Source of the DNA: Bacteroidia bacterium
GTDB taxonomy: Bacteria; Bacteroidota; Bacteroidia; Flavobacteriales; Flavobacteriaceae
Direction: 5' to 3'
NCBI GenBank assembly: GCA_030429955.1
Contig: JAUIGO010000004.1
Location: 1-64,000 of the forward strand
Length of the DNA: 64,000 bases
Shown here piece after piece: positions 22,936-31,271 of this stretch; position 1 is the first letter of the stretch, and each line of letters starts with the position of its first letter. The notes under the pieces were generated by a model. That model made no database searches. It was not told where the DNA came from and was given only the letters and a program-made list of their open reading frames with translations. The translations under genes were made by a program, and so were the position numbers.

Positions 22936-24407
22936 GATTGCTGAACATTCCGTTTTAGTAATTGATTGATTTGGTTTTTTTCAGAATTGTAAATAATTCC
23001 AAGGAAAACAATCAATAAAGGTATGCCTACTAAATAGTTTTCTCTAAAATAATAAAATGAAATCACTGAAAACAGCACAGATACAAATAAATACAATCCT
23101 ATTTTTTTCAGGTTATAAGGAATTGGATAGTACTTTCTGCCAAAATAATAAGATAATAACATCATCACAGCGTAAGCTACTAGAGTTGCAATTGCTGATG
23201 CTTTATAACTATATTCTTTTATGAAAAATAGATTAATCGCTAAGGTAATGATAGCTCCAAAAACTGAAATGTAAGCACCAAATTTTGTTCTATCTGTAAT
23301 TTTATACCATACTGAAAGGTTGTGATAAATACCTAAACAAAAATTGGCCAATAAAACAATTGGGACAATCCACATGGCTTCCCAATAGGCCTCACTTCTT
23401 ACAATATATGGTTTTAAAAGGTCTGCAAAAACAACAACAAAAAGCAATATGACAGAACCAAAAGCCACAAAAAGTTCTAAAATTTTTGCATAATTTTTTT
23501 GAGGGTTATCACTTTTAGAATGGCTGAAAAAGTAAGGCTCAATACCAAGTCTATATGCTGTTGCGAAAAGCGTCATAAATACAGCTATTTTGTAACAAGC
23601 TGAGTACATACCAATATCTGTTTCGGCAACATCTGCTGGAAGTAATTCTTTAAGAAGTATTCTATCAAATGTTTCATTTATTGAAAAGGCAATTCCAGCT
23701 ACTAAAACTGGAAACGCATAGCGAAACATGGATTTCCATAATTGAGAATTGAACACAAACTTAACCTTAGCATAGAAAGGCATCATTAATACTAAAGTTA
23801 CTGCGCTTGCTATAAGGTTGGCAATAAAGATATAGCTGATTTCAAAATTAGGTTTGTAAATACTTTCAAAAAAGGAATTGTTTGACGCTAAATCTTTAAG
23901 AGCTAATAAGAAAAATAAATTGAGACCAAGATTAATGACAACATTCAGAATTTTAATTATGGCATAGCGTTTAGGTTTTTCATTGGCTCTTAACCATGCA
24001 AAAGGGATAATAACCAAAGCATCTAATAGTAAAATCCAAATTACTAAGTTGATGTATTTTACATCAATATCTATAAAAGAGGCTATCTGGTTTTGAAAAA
24101 TTAACGCTAATGCAAAAAAGCCAAATGATGAGAGTATTAATGAAATTGTAGAAGTGCCTACTACTTGGTCTTTATCTTTTTCTTTATTGAAAAACCTAAA
24201 AAAAGCCGTTTCCATACCATAGGCTAACACTACATTGAAGATTACAAAATATGAGAATATCACTGAAATTTCTCCATACTCTGCCACTGAAGATAAAACA
24301 CCATCAGTTGTGTACAATGGCACCAACAAAAAGCTGAGCATTCTGGGTAAAACAGTTGCTAAACCATAAATGAAAGTCTGTTTAAAGAGTTTTTGGAATG
24401 CGCTCAA
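22932..24407 (-). CDS. Polysaccharide flippase (MATE/Wzx-like)
   Basis: A 491-residue protein with about 14 hydrophobic segments and the N-terminal pattern QTFIYGLATVLPRMLSFLLV of Wzx-type oligosaccharide flippases. It should move a lipid-linked saccharide or precursor across the inner membrane. It lies far from the capsule cluster at 47-64 kb and in a conserved housekeeping setting, so the substrate may be a general cell-envelope glycan. It is translationally coupled to the DUF6090 gene. Confidence 0.82.
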   Translation of the reverse strand: MSAFQKLFKQTFIYGLATVLPRMLSFLLVPLYTTDGVLSSVAEYGEISVIFSYFVIFNVVLAYGMETAFFRFFNKEKDKDQVVGTSTISLILSSFGFFALALIFQNQIASFIDIDVKYINLVIWILLLDALVIIPFAWLRANEKPKRYAIIKILNVVINLGLNLFFLLALKDLASNNSFFESIYKPNFEISYIFIANLIASAVTLVLMMPFYAKVKFVFNSQLWKSMFRYAFPVLVAGIAFSINETFDRILLKELLPADVAETDIGMYSACYKIAVFMTLFATAYRLGIEPYFFSHSKSDNPQKNYAKILELFVAFGSVILLFVVVFADLLKPYIVRSEAYWEAMWIVPIVLLANFCLGIYHNLSVWYKITDRTKFGAYISVFGAIITLAINLFFIKEYSYKASAIATLVAYAVMMLLSYYFGRKYYPIPYNLKKIGLYLFVSVLFSVISFYYFRENYLVGIPLLIVFLGIIYNSEKNQINQLLKRNVQQS

Positions 24408-24483
24408 AAGTTAGTTTTTAACGTCACTAAAAGTACATTATTAGTAAACGTTATGCAACATTAGTTGTTATCTGGTAAAGACA

Positions 24484-24972
24484 TCATTGATAATTAATGG
24501 ATTCCTTTTCTTTGATGTTTTTCAGTTTGAAATATTTTGTTTTGTCGTTTTCAGAATAACTAATAACGCATTCATCATCGTTTAGTTCAAAAGGAATTTT
24601 TACTGGCAGTTGTGGTGGTTTATTGCCATATTCTTTATTTGGGTCACTACTAAAAACCATATCTTCTTTTTTGTTGAAATCTGAGATAAATCTTCCTATA
24701 TATTCATTTTCGGTTCCAGGCTTTACTTCCAGTTTTGCTACTTGACCTTGAAAATATACACTATCTAATTTTGTATCATTACTTAATGTTTCAATAAAAA
24801 TGTTTACTCCAGATCCTCCTCCTTCAACACCTGCTATCCATTTTTGAAAATACACTTCACCTATAGCTGTTGGCGCTTCATTTTGTAATTTTTGAGCACT
24901 TGAACATTGTGAAAAACTTGCCATAATAAATGTAAGTATTACTAAACCTAATATTTGTTTAACTAGTTTCAT
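24484..24972 (-). CDS. Lipoprotein of unknown function
   Basis: A 162-residue protein with a lipobox (FSQC, Cys23). The mature part contains a glycine-rich turn (GVEGGGSGVN) and an alternating strand pattern, with a single internal cysteine near the C-terminus (DDECVISYSE). I do not recognise a domain family, though the style is common among small flavobacterial lipoproteins. It is separated from the ATP synthase operon by a strong terminator and from the flippase by 76 bp. Confidence 0.65.
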   Translation of the reverse strand: MKLVKQILGLVILTFIMASFSQCSSAQKLQNEAPTAIGEVYFQKWIAGVEGGGSGVNIFIETLSNDTKLDSVYFQGQVAKLEVKPGTENEYIGRFISDFNKKEDMVFSSDPNKEYGNKPPQLPVKIPFELNDDECVISYSENDKTKYFKLKNIKEKESINYQ

Positions 24973-25018
24973 TCTTATTATCTTATTTATAAAGATACAA
25001 AATCAAGAGTTGTGCCAT

Positions 25019-25049
25019 AAAAAAAGCCTTACTAAATAAAGTAAGGCTT
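25019..25049 (-). terminator. Terminator of the ATP synthase operon
   Basis: AAGCCTTACT/AGTAAGGCTT forms a perfect 10-bp stem with a 6-nt loop, followed on the minus strand by seven T. It lies about 65 bp after the atpG stop. Confidence 0.9.
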
Positions 25050-25075
25050 CATATATTTATTAATTTTAAGAAAAC

Positions 25076-25098
25076 CTTTCGACTGCGCTCAAGGTAAC
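25076..25098. repeat. Interspersed short repeat
   Basis: CTTTCGACTGCGCTCAAGGTAAC lies between the atpG stop and the operon terminator, in the 3' untranslated part. Confidence 0.65.
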
Positions 25099-25112
25099 AT
25101 TCTAAAATGTTT

Positions 25113-25973
25113 TTAGTTGTTTAGAGCTTCTGCACCACCAACAATTTCAAGGATTTCATTGGTAATGGATGCTTGACGTGCTTTATTGTAAGTTAATTTA
25201 AGTTGGTCTCTCAACTCAGTTGCGTTGTCTGTTGCTTTATGCATTGCTGTCATACGTGCTCCATGTTCACTTGCAAAAGAGTCTCTAATAGCTTTATACA
25301 ATTGTGTTTTTAAAGACTTTGGAATTAATTGCTCAACAATCTCTACTTTAGATGGCTCAAAAATATAATCTAAATTCACATTAGCATCGCCTTCAACTGG
25401 AACAATTGGTAAAAACTGTTCTGTCATGATTTCTTGAGTAGCTGCGTTTTTAAACTTATTATAAACCAAAACTACTTTATCAACTTCACCAGAAACAAAT
25501 TTGTCCATTAAATGTTCAGCAATTACTGCTACATTATCAAAAGTTAAGTCATCGTATACTTCGCTCTTATTAGCAATTACTTTTTTAGATTTTTTAAAAG
25601 CATCATTAGCTTTCTTACCAATAGTTAGGTAAGATATTTCTTGATTAGCATACGTTTCAGAAACTAGTTTAGTGGTTTCCTTTATGATGTTAGAGTTAAA
25701 AGCTCCAGCCAATCCTCTGTTGGATGTGATTGGAACTAATAAAACTTTCTTAACCTCACGTTGATTTGCATATTTGCTTCCAGAATCTGCGTCTAATGTT
25801 GCGCTTAAACCTTGTAAAAGTTCAGTTAACTTATCTGCATAAGGTCGCATAGCTGTAATAGCATCCTGTGCCTTTTTCAATTTTGCAGCAGATACCATTT
25901 TCATGGCACTGGTAATCTGCATCGTTGAAGATACGGATGATATTCTGTTACGTATTTCTTTTAAGTTTGCCAT
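25113..25973 (-). CDS. atpG: ATP synthase F1 subunit gamma
   Basis: A 286-residue gamma subunit, the central rotor shaft of F1. The conserved N-terminal helix (MANLKEIRNRISSVSSTMQI) and C-terminal helix (LRDQLKLTYNKARQASITNE) pair to form the coiled coil that turns inside the alpha/beta ring. The block TSNRGLAGAFN is also conserved. It is the last gene of the operon in this window. The beta and epsilon genes (atpD, atpC) do not follow. Confidence 0.97.
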   Translation of the reverse strand: MANLKEIRNRISSVSSTMQITSAMKMVSAAKLKKAQDAITAMRPYADKLTELLQGLSATLDADSGSKYANQREVKKVLLVPITSNRGLAGAFNSNIIKETTKLVSETYANQEISYLTIGKKANDAFKKSKKVIANKSEVYDDLTFDNVAVIAEHLMDKFVSGEVDKVVLVYNKFKNAATQEIMTEQFLPIVPVEGDANVNLDYIFEPSKVEIVEQLIPKSLKTQLYKAIRDSFASEHGARMTAMHKATDNATELRDQLKLTYNKARQASITNEILEIVGGAEALNN

Positions 25974-26031
25974 TCTCTTATTTTATTCGAATGTTAAAAG
26001 ACTCCTTGATTAAATCTCAGAGCGATATTTG

Positions 26032-27612
26032 TTATGCTCTATATTTTCCTGATAAATCTTTTGCTACATTACTCAATGTATCTGTAACCTCATCAGTTAA
26101 TTTTCCAGCTTTAAGGGTTGCTAAAACATCTGCATGCTTTGCTTTTAAGAACTCGATATAATCTCTTTCAAATTCTTTTACTTTTTCAACTGGTACGTCT
26201 CTTAATAAGTTTTTAGAACCTGCATAAATTATAGCAATTTGATCTTCAACTGTGTAAGGGTCGTTTTGTGCCTGTTTTAAAATTTCAACGTTACGTTTCC
26301 CTTTTTCGATTACATTTAAAGTAGATGCATCTAAATCAGAACCAAACTTTGCAAATGCTTCCAATTCACGGAATTGAGCTTGATCTAATTTTAATGTTCC
26401 TGCTACTTTTTTCATGGATTTAATCTGGGCGTTACCACCAACACGAGATACAGAAATACCTACGTTAATTGCTGGACGAACACCAGAGTTAAATAAATCT
26501 CCATCTAAGAAGATTTGTCCATCTGTAATAGAAATTACGTTTGTTGGGATATATGCCGATACGTCTCCTGCCTGAGTTTCAATAATTGGTAAAGCTGTTA
26601 ATGAGCCTCCTCCTTTTACCATAGGTTTTAAGGTATCTGGAAGGTCGTTCATTTCCTTAGCAATAGCATCGTCATTAATTACTTTTGCAGAACGCTCTAA
26701 TAAACGAGAGTGTAAGTAGAAAACGTCTCCAGGATACGCCTCACGTCCTGGTGGACGACGTAATAATAAGGATACCTCACGATAAGCAACTGCTTGCTTG
26801 GATAAATCATCATATATAATTAATGCTGGACGACCAGTATCTCTAAAGTACTCGCCAATTGCAGCTCCAGCCATAGGTGCATATACTTGCATTGGTGCAG
26901 GATCTGAAGCGTTTGCTGCAACGATAGTTGTATAAGCTAGTGCTCCTCTTTCTTCTAATACTTTAGCGATGTTTGCAACTGTTGATGCTTTTTGACCAAT
27001 AGCCACATAAATACAATATACAGGATTTCCTGCATCGTAAAATTCTTTTTGATTTAAGATGGTATCAATACATACTGTTGTTTTCCCAGTTTGTCTATCG
27101 CCAATTACCAACTCACGTTGACCACGACCAACTGGAATCATTGCATCGATTGATTTGATTCCTGTTTGTAATGGCTCTGTTACTGGTTCTCTGTAAATAA
27201 CTCCTGGAGCTTTACGCTCTAGAGGCATTTCATAAGTTTCTCCAGCAATTAGTCCTTTTCCATCAATTGGATTTCCCAAAGTGTCAACAACACGTCCAAC
27301 AATACCTTCACCTACATTGATAGATGCGATACGTCCTGTACGTTTTACGGTTGAGCCTTCTTTAACTTCCTTAGAGTGCCCTAGTAATACAATACCAACG
27401 TTATCTTCTTCTAAGTTAAGTACAATACCTTCAAGTCCTCCTTCAAATTCCACTAACTCACCATATTGTGCATTTGACAATCCGTAAGCACGTACAATAC
27501 CATCACCAATAGTTAATACTGTTCCTACTTCGTCTAATGAAGCTGATGCTTCAAAACCTGACAATTGTTGTTTTAAGATTGCTGATATTTCAGCTGGTTT
27601 TACTTCTGCCAT
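26032..27612 (-). CDS. atpA: ATP synthase F1 subunit alpha
   Basis: A 526-residue alpha subunit, of normal length. The non-catalytic nucleotide site has the P-loop GDRQTGKT at residues 171-178, and the blocks [26 protein letters not shown] and [12 protein letters not shown] are conserved. It alternates with beta subunits, whose gene is elsewhere. The 43-bp gap to atpH contains an interspersed repeat copy. It is followed by atpG at 58 bp. Confidence 0.98.
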   Translation of the reverse strand: MAEVKPAEISAILKQQLSGFEASASLDEVGTVLTIGDGIVRAYGLSNAQYGELVEFEGGLEGIVLNLEEDNVGIVLLGHSKEVKEGSTVKRTGRIASINVGEGIVGRVVDTLGNPIDGKGLIAGETYEMPLERKAPGVIYREPVTEPLQTGIKSIDAMIPVGRGQRELVIGDRQTGKTTVCIDTILNQKEFYDAGNPVYCIYVAIGQKASTVANIAKVLEERGALAYTTIVAANASDPAPMQVYAPMAGAAIGEYFRDTGRPALIIYDDLSKQAVAYREVSLLLRRPPGREAYPGDVFYLHSRLLERSAKVINDDAIAKEMNDLPDTLKPMVKGGGSLTALPIIETQAGDVSAYIPTNVISITDGQIFLDGDLFNSGVRPAINVGISVSRVGGNAQIKSMKKVAGTLKLDQAQFRELEAFAKFGSDLDASTLNVIEKGKRNVEILKQAQNDPYTVEDQIAIIYAGSKNLLRDVPVEKVKEFERDYIEFLKAKHADVLATLKAGKLTDEVTDTLSNVAKDLSGKYRA

Positions 27613-27630
27613 CTTTTTTAATATTTAGAC

Positions 27631-27648
27631 CCTTCGACAAGCTCAGGG
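27631..27648. repeat. Interspersed repeat between atpH and atpA
   Basis: CCTTCGACAAGCTCAGGG, an imperfect palindrome of the same family, lies inside the ATP synthase operon 18 bp upstream of the atpA start. Confidence 0.65.
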
Positions 27649-27655
27649 CAAGTCT

Positions 27656-28192
27656 TTAGTTTAATATAAATTCTCTTTTTAATTTATCTAGTTTATTTGC
27701 AATACTAGCATTGTACTGTATGTCTCCTACACGTAAAATGAATCCTCCTAATATGGATTCGTCAACGGTATTTTCAATCTCTGCATCGTTTCCTGTAAGT
27801 TCTTTTACTTTTGCAAGTATTTTTGATTTTAGCTCATCTGTTAAAGGAATTGCAGTAGTTACTTTTGCAATTTGAGTGCCTTGAGACTCATCAAATAATA
27901 TGTTTATTTTTTGAGCCACTGCATCTAACATATTAATACGTTTGTTTTCTACAAGAGTATCAATAAGTTTTGCGCTTAATGTGTTTAAATCAGGAAACAC
28001 TTTTAGAAGTGCTGCTTTTTTAAATGCTGAATTAATAACAGGGCTTTGTAGCATATCACTTAAATCTTTACTGCTTGCAACTGCTTTAGTTATTGACTTC
28101 ATATCGTCATTAACTGTTTTTGCTGAACTTTGCTCATTTGCAAGTGCTAAAACTGCTTTTGCGTATCGTATTGCTGCTCTTGATTGTGCCAT
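27656..28192 (-). CDS. atpH: ATP synthase F1 subunit delta
   Basis: A 178-residue delta subunit linking the top of F1 to the peripheral stalk. The N-terminal helical domain (SRAAIRYAKAVLALANEQSS) and the C-terminal signature (ESILGGFILRVGDIQYNAS) are clear. It starts 4 bp after the atpF stop and lies between atpF and atpA, the usual order. Confidence 0.95.
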   Translation of the reverse strand: MAQSRAAIRYAKAVLALANEQSSAKTVNDDMKSITKAVASSKDLSDMLQSPVINSAFKKAALLKVFPDLNTLSAKLIDTLVENKRINMLDAVAQKINILFDESQGTQIAKVTTAIPLTDELKSKILAKVKELTGNDAEIENTVDESILGGFILRVGDIQYNASIANKLDKLKREFILN

Positions 28193-28196
28193 GATT

Positions 28197-28691
28197 TTAG
28201 TTTAGCTTTGCTTCACCTAACATATCTTCAACCAACTTAAGTTGCTTGTCTTTGTTAGACAACTGTTCTCTTACCATCTTTTCAGCAATTTCTACTGATA
28301 ATCCTGCAACATGATTTTTAAGTTCAGCCATTGCTGATTTTTTCTCACTTGCAATTGCAATTTGAGCTTGCTCAATCATTTTATTTGCTTGTGCTTGTGC
28401 TTCATCCTTTGCATCAGCAACAATTTTTGCTTTTAAATCGCGAGCTTCTTTTAATAAGGCTTCACGTTCTGCACGAGCTTCTTTTAGGATTCGCTCGTTA
28501 TCTGCAGTAAGGTTTTGCATTTCTAAACGTGCTTTTTCAGCAGATGCCAAGGCTTTTTTAATGCCCTCTTCTCTATCACTAACAGCGCCAAGAATAGGTT
28601 TCCAAGCAAATTTTCTTAAAATGCCTAACAATAATAAAAACATTATCGCTGTCCAAAAAACAAGTCCAAATTCTGGTGTAATTAAATCCAT
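28197..28691 (-). CDS. atpF: ATP synthase Fo subunit b
   Basis: A 164-residue subunit b: an N-terminal membrane helix (FGLVFWTAIMFLLLLGILRKF) followed by a long charged alpha helix (about 40-150) that forms the peripheral stalk as a dimer. The gap to atpE is 77 bp and holds a long hairpin, so its expression may be set apart from atpB-atpE. Confidence 0.95.
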   Translation of the reverse strand: MDLITPEFGLVFWTAIMFLLLLGILRKFAWKPILGAVSDREEGIKKALASAEKARLEMQNLTADNERILKEARAEREALLKEARDLKAKIVADAKDEAQAQANKMIEQAQIAIASEKKSAMAELKNHVAGLSVEIAEKMVREQLSNKDKQLKLVEDMLGEAKLN

Positions 28692-28720
28692 TCTTTTTTT
28701 GTTTTAACAATTTAAATTTT

Positions 28721-28759
28721 AAAAATACAGAAGTAACCAACCGTTACTTCTGTATTTTT
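28721..28759 (-). terminator. Intercistronic hairpin between atpE and atpF
   Basis: A perfect stem of up to 17 bp (AAAAATACAGAAGTAAC and its complement) with a 5-nt loop. On the minus strand the 3' arm ends in five T, so it can act as a partial terminator or as a 3' stabiliser for the upstream atpB-atpE message. On the plus strand a T tract also follows. Confidence 0.7.
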
Positions 28760-28768
28760 TTTAGATGT

Positions 28769-28993
<225 letters not shown>

Positions 28994-28997
28994 TTAA

Positions 28998-30083
28998 TTA
29001 ATGATGTTCTTCTTCTGTTGCCATCCCAAAATAAAGGGCTGACAATATTGTAAATATATATGCTTGTATTGCTGTTACAATGATTTCAATTACTGTAATA
29101 AACAATGAGAATGCTACAGAAACTGGTGCAATTGCAACAGATTTAAATACAAAGATTAATGACATTAATGCTAATATGATTACGTGACCTGCAGTAATAT
29201 TTGCAAACAAACGTATCATTAGTGAAATAGGCTTTACAAACATTCCTATGATTTCAATAGGCATTAAAAATATCTTCATTGGCACAGGAACTCCTGGCAT
29301 CCAGAAAATATGTTTCCAGTAATTCTTGTTTCCGCTTATTGTTGTAATGATAAATGTAAAGACTGCTAGTGTACATGTAAACGCAATGTTACCACTTAGG
29401 TTGGCTCCATTTAAAATTGGAATTAATCCAAATACATTATTAATCCAGATAAAGAAAAAGATGGTTAACAAATAAGGCATATACCTTTTGTACTTATGCT
29501 CGCCAATCATTGGTTTTCCAATCTCATCTCTAACAAATACGACTAAAGGCTCAATAAATCCAGCAATTCCTGTAGGAACATTGTTTTCAGATTTTTTATA
29601 ACGTCTTGCAGTCGTAGTAAATAATAAGATTAATACAATTACAGATACCATCATCATAAACACGTTTCTTGTAATAGAAAAATCTAAAGGTCTTTTGGCA
29701 TTTGTTGGATGATGTTCTTCATCATAAGTTACTTGAGTTTCACCTTCGTTTAAAACGTATACTTTTTCGTGTACGTTAACAAACTTTTGTCCATTTTTTT
29801 CAACAATTACTTCACCATTATAATCGTGATGGAATTCAGAAGACATGAATGTTGTTAATCCGTTATCTGTATATAAAATAACAGGAAGAGGAATAGAAAT
29901 TGGATGGCCTGAAATGTCAATAATATGCATACCATAAGCATCTTTTACGTGATGCAAAATCATTTCTTTTGGCTCGAATTCTTTATCGTTTTCAGGATCG
30001 CTATTTTCTGAAGCAAATCCATTGGTTGAAATTGCCAAAAATAAAACAGAAAATAATATGCTTTTAAAGGTGCTTAATGTCAT
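28998..30083 (-). CDS. atpB: ATP synthase Fo subunit a
   Basis: A 361-residue subunit a with an N-terminal signal-like hydrophobic stretch (FKSILFSVLFLAISTNGFA) and a periplasmic extension of about 110 residues, as in other Bacteroidota. The helical core follows, including the essential arginine block (PISLMIRLFANITAGH). It forms the proton half-channels next to the c ring. It is the first classical atp gene of the run and has its own promoter at 30151-30122. Confidence 0.95.
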   Translation of the reverse strand: MTLSTFKSILFSVLFLAISTNGFASENSDPENDKEFEPKEMILHHVKDAYGMHIIDISGHPISIPLPVILYTDNGLTTFMSSEFHHDYNGEVIVEKNGQKFVNVHEKVYVLNEGETQVTYDEEHHPTNAKRPLDFSITRNVFMMMVSVIVLILLFTTTARRYKKSENNVPTGIAGFIEPLVVFVRDEIGKPMIGEHKYKRYMPYLLTIFFFIWINNVFGLIPILNGANLSGNIAFTCTLAVFTFIITTISGNKNYWKHIFWMPGVPVPMKIFLMPIEIIGMFVKPISLMIRLFANITAGHVIILALMSLIFVFKSVAIAPVSVAFSLFITVIEIIVTAIQAYIFTILSALYFGMATEEEHH

Positions 30084-30121
30084 TCTTTATGTATTAAAAA
30101 TACCTTGCTTTAAATTCCGTG

Positions 30122-30151
30122 CAAATGTACGTACATTATATGAAATGGCAA
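30122..30151 (-). promoter_or_regulatory. Promoter of the atpBEFHAG operon
   Basis: On the minus strand TTG (30151-30149), a 19-bp spacer and TACATTTG (30129-30122) fit the Bacteroidota consensus exactly. The predicted transcription start is near 30117, about 34 nt before the atpB ATG. Confidence 0.8.
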
Positions 30152-30228
30152 ACAATAATTTAGCTATAATTTTTTAGAATATGTTAAAGTGAAAACAAGG
30201 TGGTTTTGAAACCTTAAAACGTCTGAGC

Positions 30229-30624
30229 TTATGCTTTATTGAGGAATTTTGTAAGTGCATAAACTTCAAAAAACAAATACATAAAATAAGGTATAAAGAA
30301 ATTAAAAACATCTGGCTGTTTGTTTTCAAAATCAGAGAGTAATAATGGTAATAAGAATAAAATTGCCAGTATCATTTTTAAAAATGTCATCATCATAAAC
30401 AAATTAAAAATGTCCTTTTTCCCTGATGAATATTTATAATTAATAATAGAATAAAATACCGCTGTTACTATAAAATGGAATACATATATATGCCAAACAG
30501 GGAAGAAAAAAACTAATTCTGTTGCAAAATAACTTAATAAATATGCATGAATTCCTAGTAATACTAACGTTACTAAGACTAGCTGAATTAAAAATGTAAT
30601 TTGTCTTTTTTTAAAGCCCTCCAT
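30229..30624 (-). CDS. Small membrane protein between atpZ and atpB
   Basis: A 131-residue protein with four hydrophobic segments and short polar loops. The start at 30624 (MEGFKKRQITF) is preferred to the longer in-frame start at 30660 because the latter would overlap atpZ. I believe it belongs to a flavobacterial DUF (DUF6168-like) found next to ATP synthase genes; this is from memory of the neighbourhood and not from a clear motif. Its place is that of atpI in other bacteria, so an accessory role in Fo assembly is possible. Confidence 0.65.
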   Translation of the reverse strand: MEGFKKRQITFLIQLVLVTLVLLGIHAYLLSYFATELVFFFPVWHIYVFHFIVTAVFYSIINYKYSSGKKDIFNLFMMMTFLKMILAILFLLPLLLSDFENKQPDVFNFFIPYFMYLFFEVYALTKFLNKA

Positions 30625-30634
30625 AATACAATGT

Positions 30635-30880
30635 CTATTCTTCCTTTTTTGAGTCTGCAATAATACGTCTTATTACATAAACAATAGCTATGATAACAGA
30701 GCTTAATGAAAGCGCAAGTGTATAAAGGTTATGCTCGTTAGGGAATTTTTCGTCCAGTTTTATACCAACAAAAGTACCTACTATAATAATGGCAAGCATT
30801 TGAAAAGCTAAACTTGAAAAACGCGCATAACTATTAAGCCGTTCTTTCTTTTTCTGAAGTTGTTTTTTGTTGCTGGTCAC
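30635..30880 (-). CDS. atpZ: AtpZ/AtpI-family accessory protein
   Basis: An 81-residue protein with a basic start (KKQLQKKKERLNSYARF) and two membrane helices of the AtpZ type (FQMLAIIIVGTFVGIKLDEKF, with the conserved GxKLDE-like turn). AtpZ proteins help Fo assembly or magnesium uptake. The ATG lies inside the 3' end of the bactofilin gene (47-bp overlap); no other start is available before the first helix. Confidence 0.8.
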   Translation of the reverse strand: MTSNKKQLQKKKERLNSYARFSSLAFQMLAIIIVGTFVGIKLDEKFPNEHNLYTLALSLSSVIIAIVYVIRRIIADSKKEE

Positions 30881-31262
30881 CTTTGTTGAGCTCTTTTACT
30901 GCGCCTTTCATACTACAGGTTGCGTTAAAGGTTGCTCCTGGATCTACTGCCAATTTGCCAACCTCAACTTCGCCTTGAACATAAGCAGATGATTTTAGTG
31001 ATAAGGTTCCTGATAATTTTAGTTTTCCCGAGAAACTGCCTTCAAAATCTGCGTTGGTGCCATTAATGGTGCCATTTACAAAACCTGATTTTCCAACTAC
31101 TACCTTATCTTCTGTTCTGATATTTCCTTCAACCTGACCGTCAATTCTAAAAGGTCCTTTACTCACTATATCTCCAACTATTTTAGTGTCTTGAGCAATA
31201 ATGTTTTGCTGTGATGTGCTTTCTGCTGTTGCCATTTTTCCTTTGTTTTTATCTGAAAACAT
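30834..31262 (-). CDS. Bactofilin (polymer-forming cytoskeletal protein)
   Basis: A 142-residue protein with a central right-handed beta-helix of short repeats (DTKIVGDIVSKGPFRIDGQV, then EGNIRTEDKVVVGKSGFVNG) flanked by disordered, Lys/Gln-rich ends. This is the bactofilin (DUF583) fold, which forms filaments at the membrane and shapes cells or places envelope machines. It begins 9 bp after the sprE stop and overlaps atpZ, so sprE, bactofilin and atpZ may be read on one message. Confidence 0.88.
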   Translation of the reverse strand: MFSDKNKGKMATAESTSQQNIIAQDTKIVGDIVSKGPFRIDGQVEGNIRTEDKVVVGKSGFVNGTINGTNADFEGSFSGKLKLSGTLSLKSSAYVQGEVEVGKLAVDPGATFNATCSMKGAVKELNKGDQQQKTTSEKERTA

Positions 31263-31271
31263 TCTTATTTA

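Noticed and set aside
30625-30660. Longer start of the small membrane protein between atpZ and atpB
   Set aside because: It would overlap the end of atpZ; the ATG at 30624 gives a normal spacing of 10 bp.
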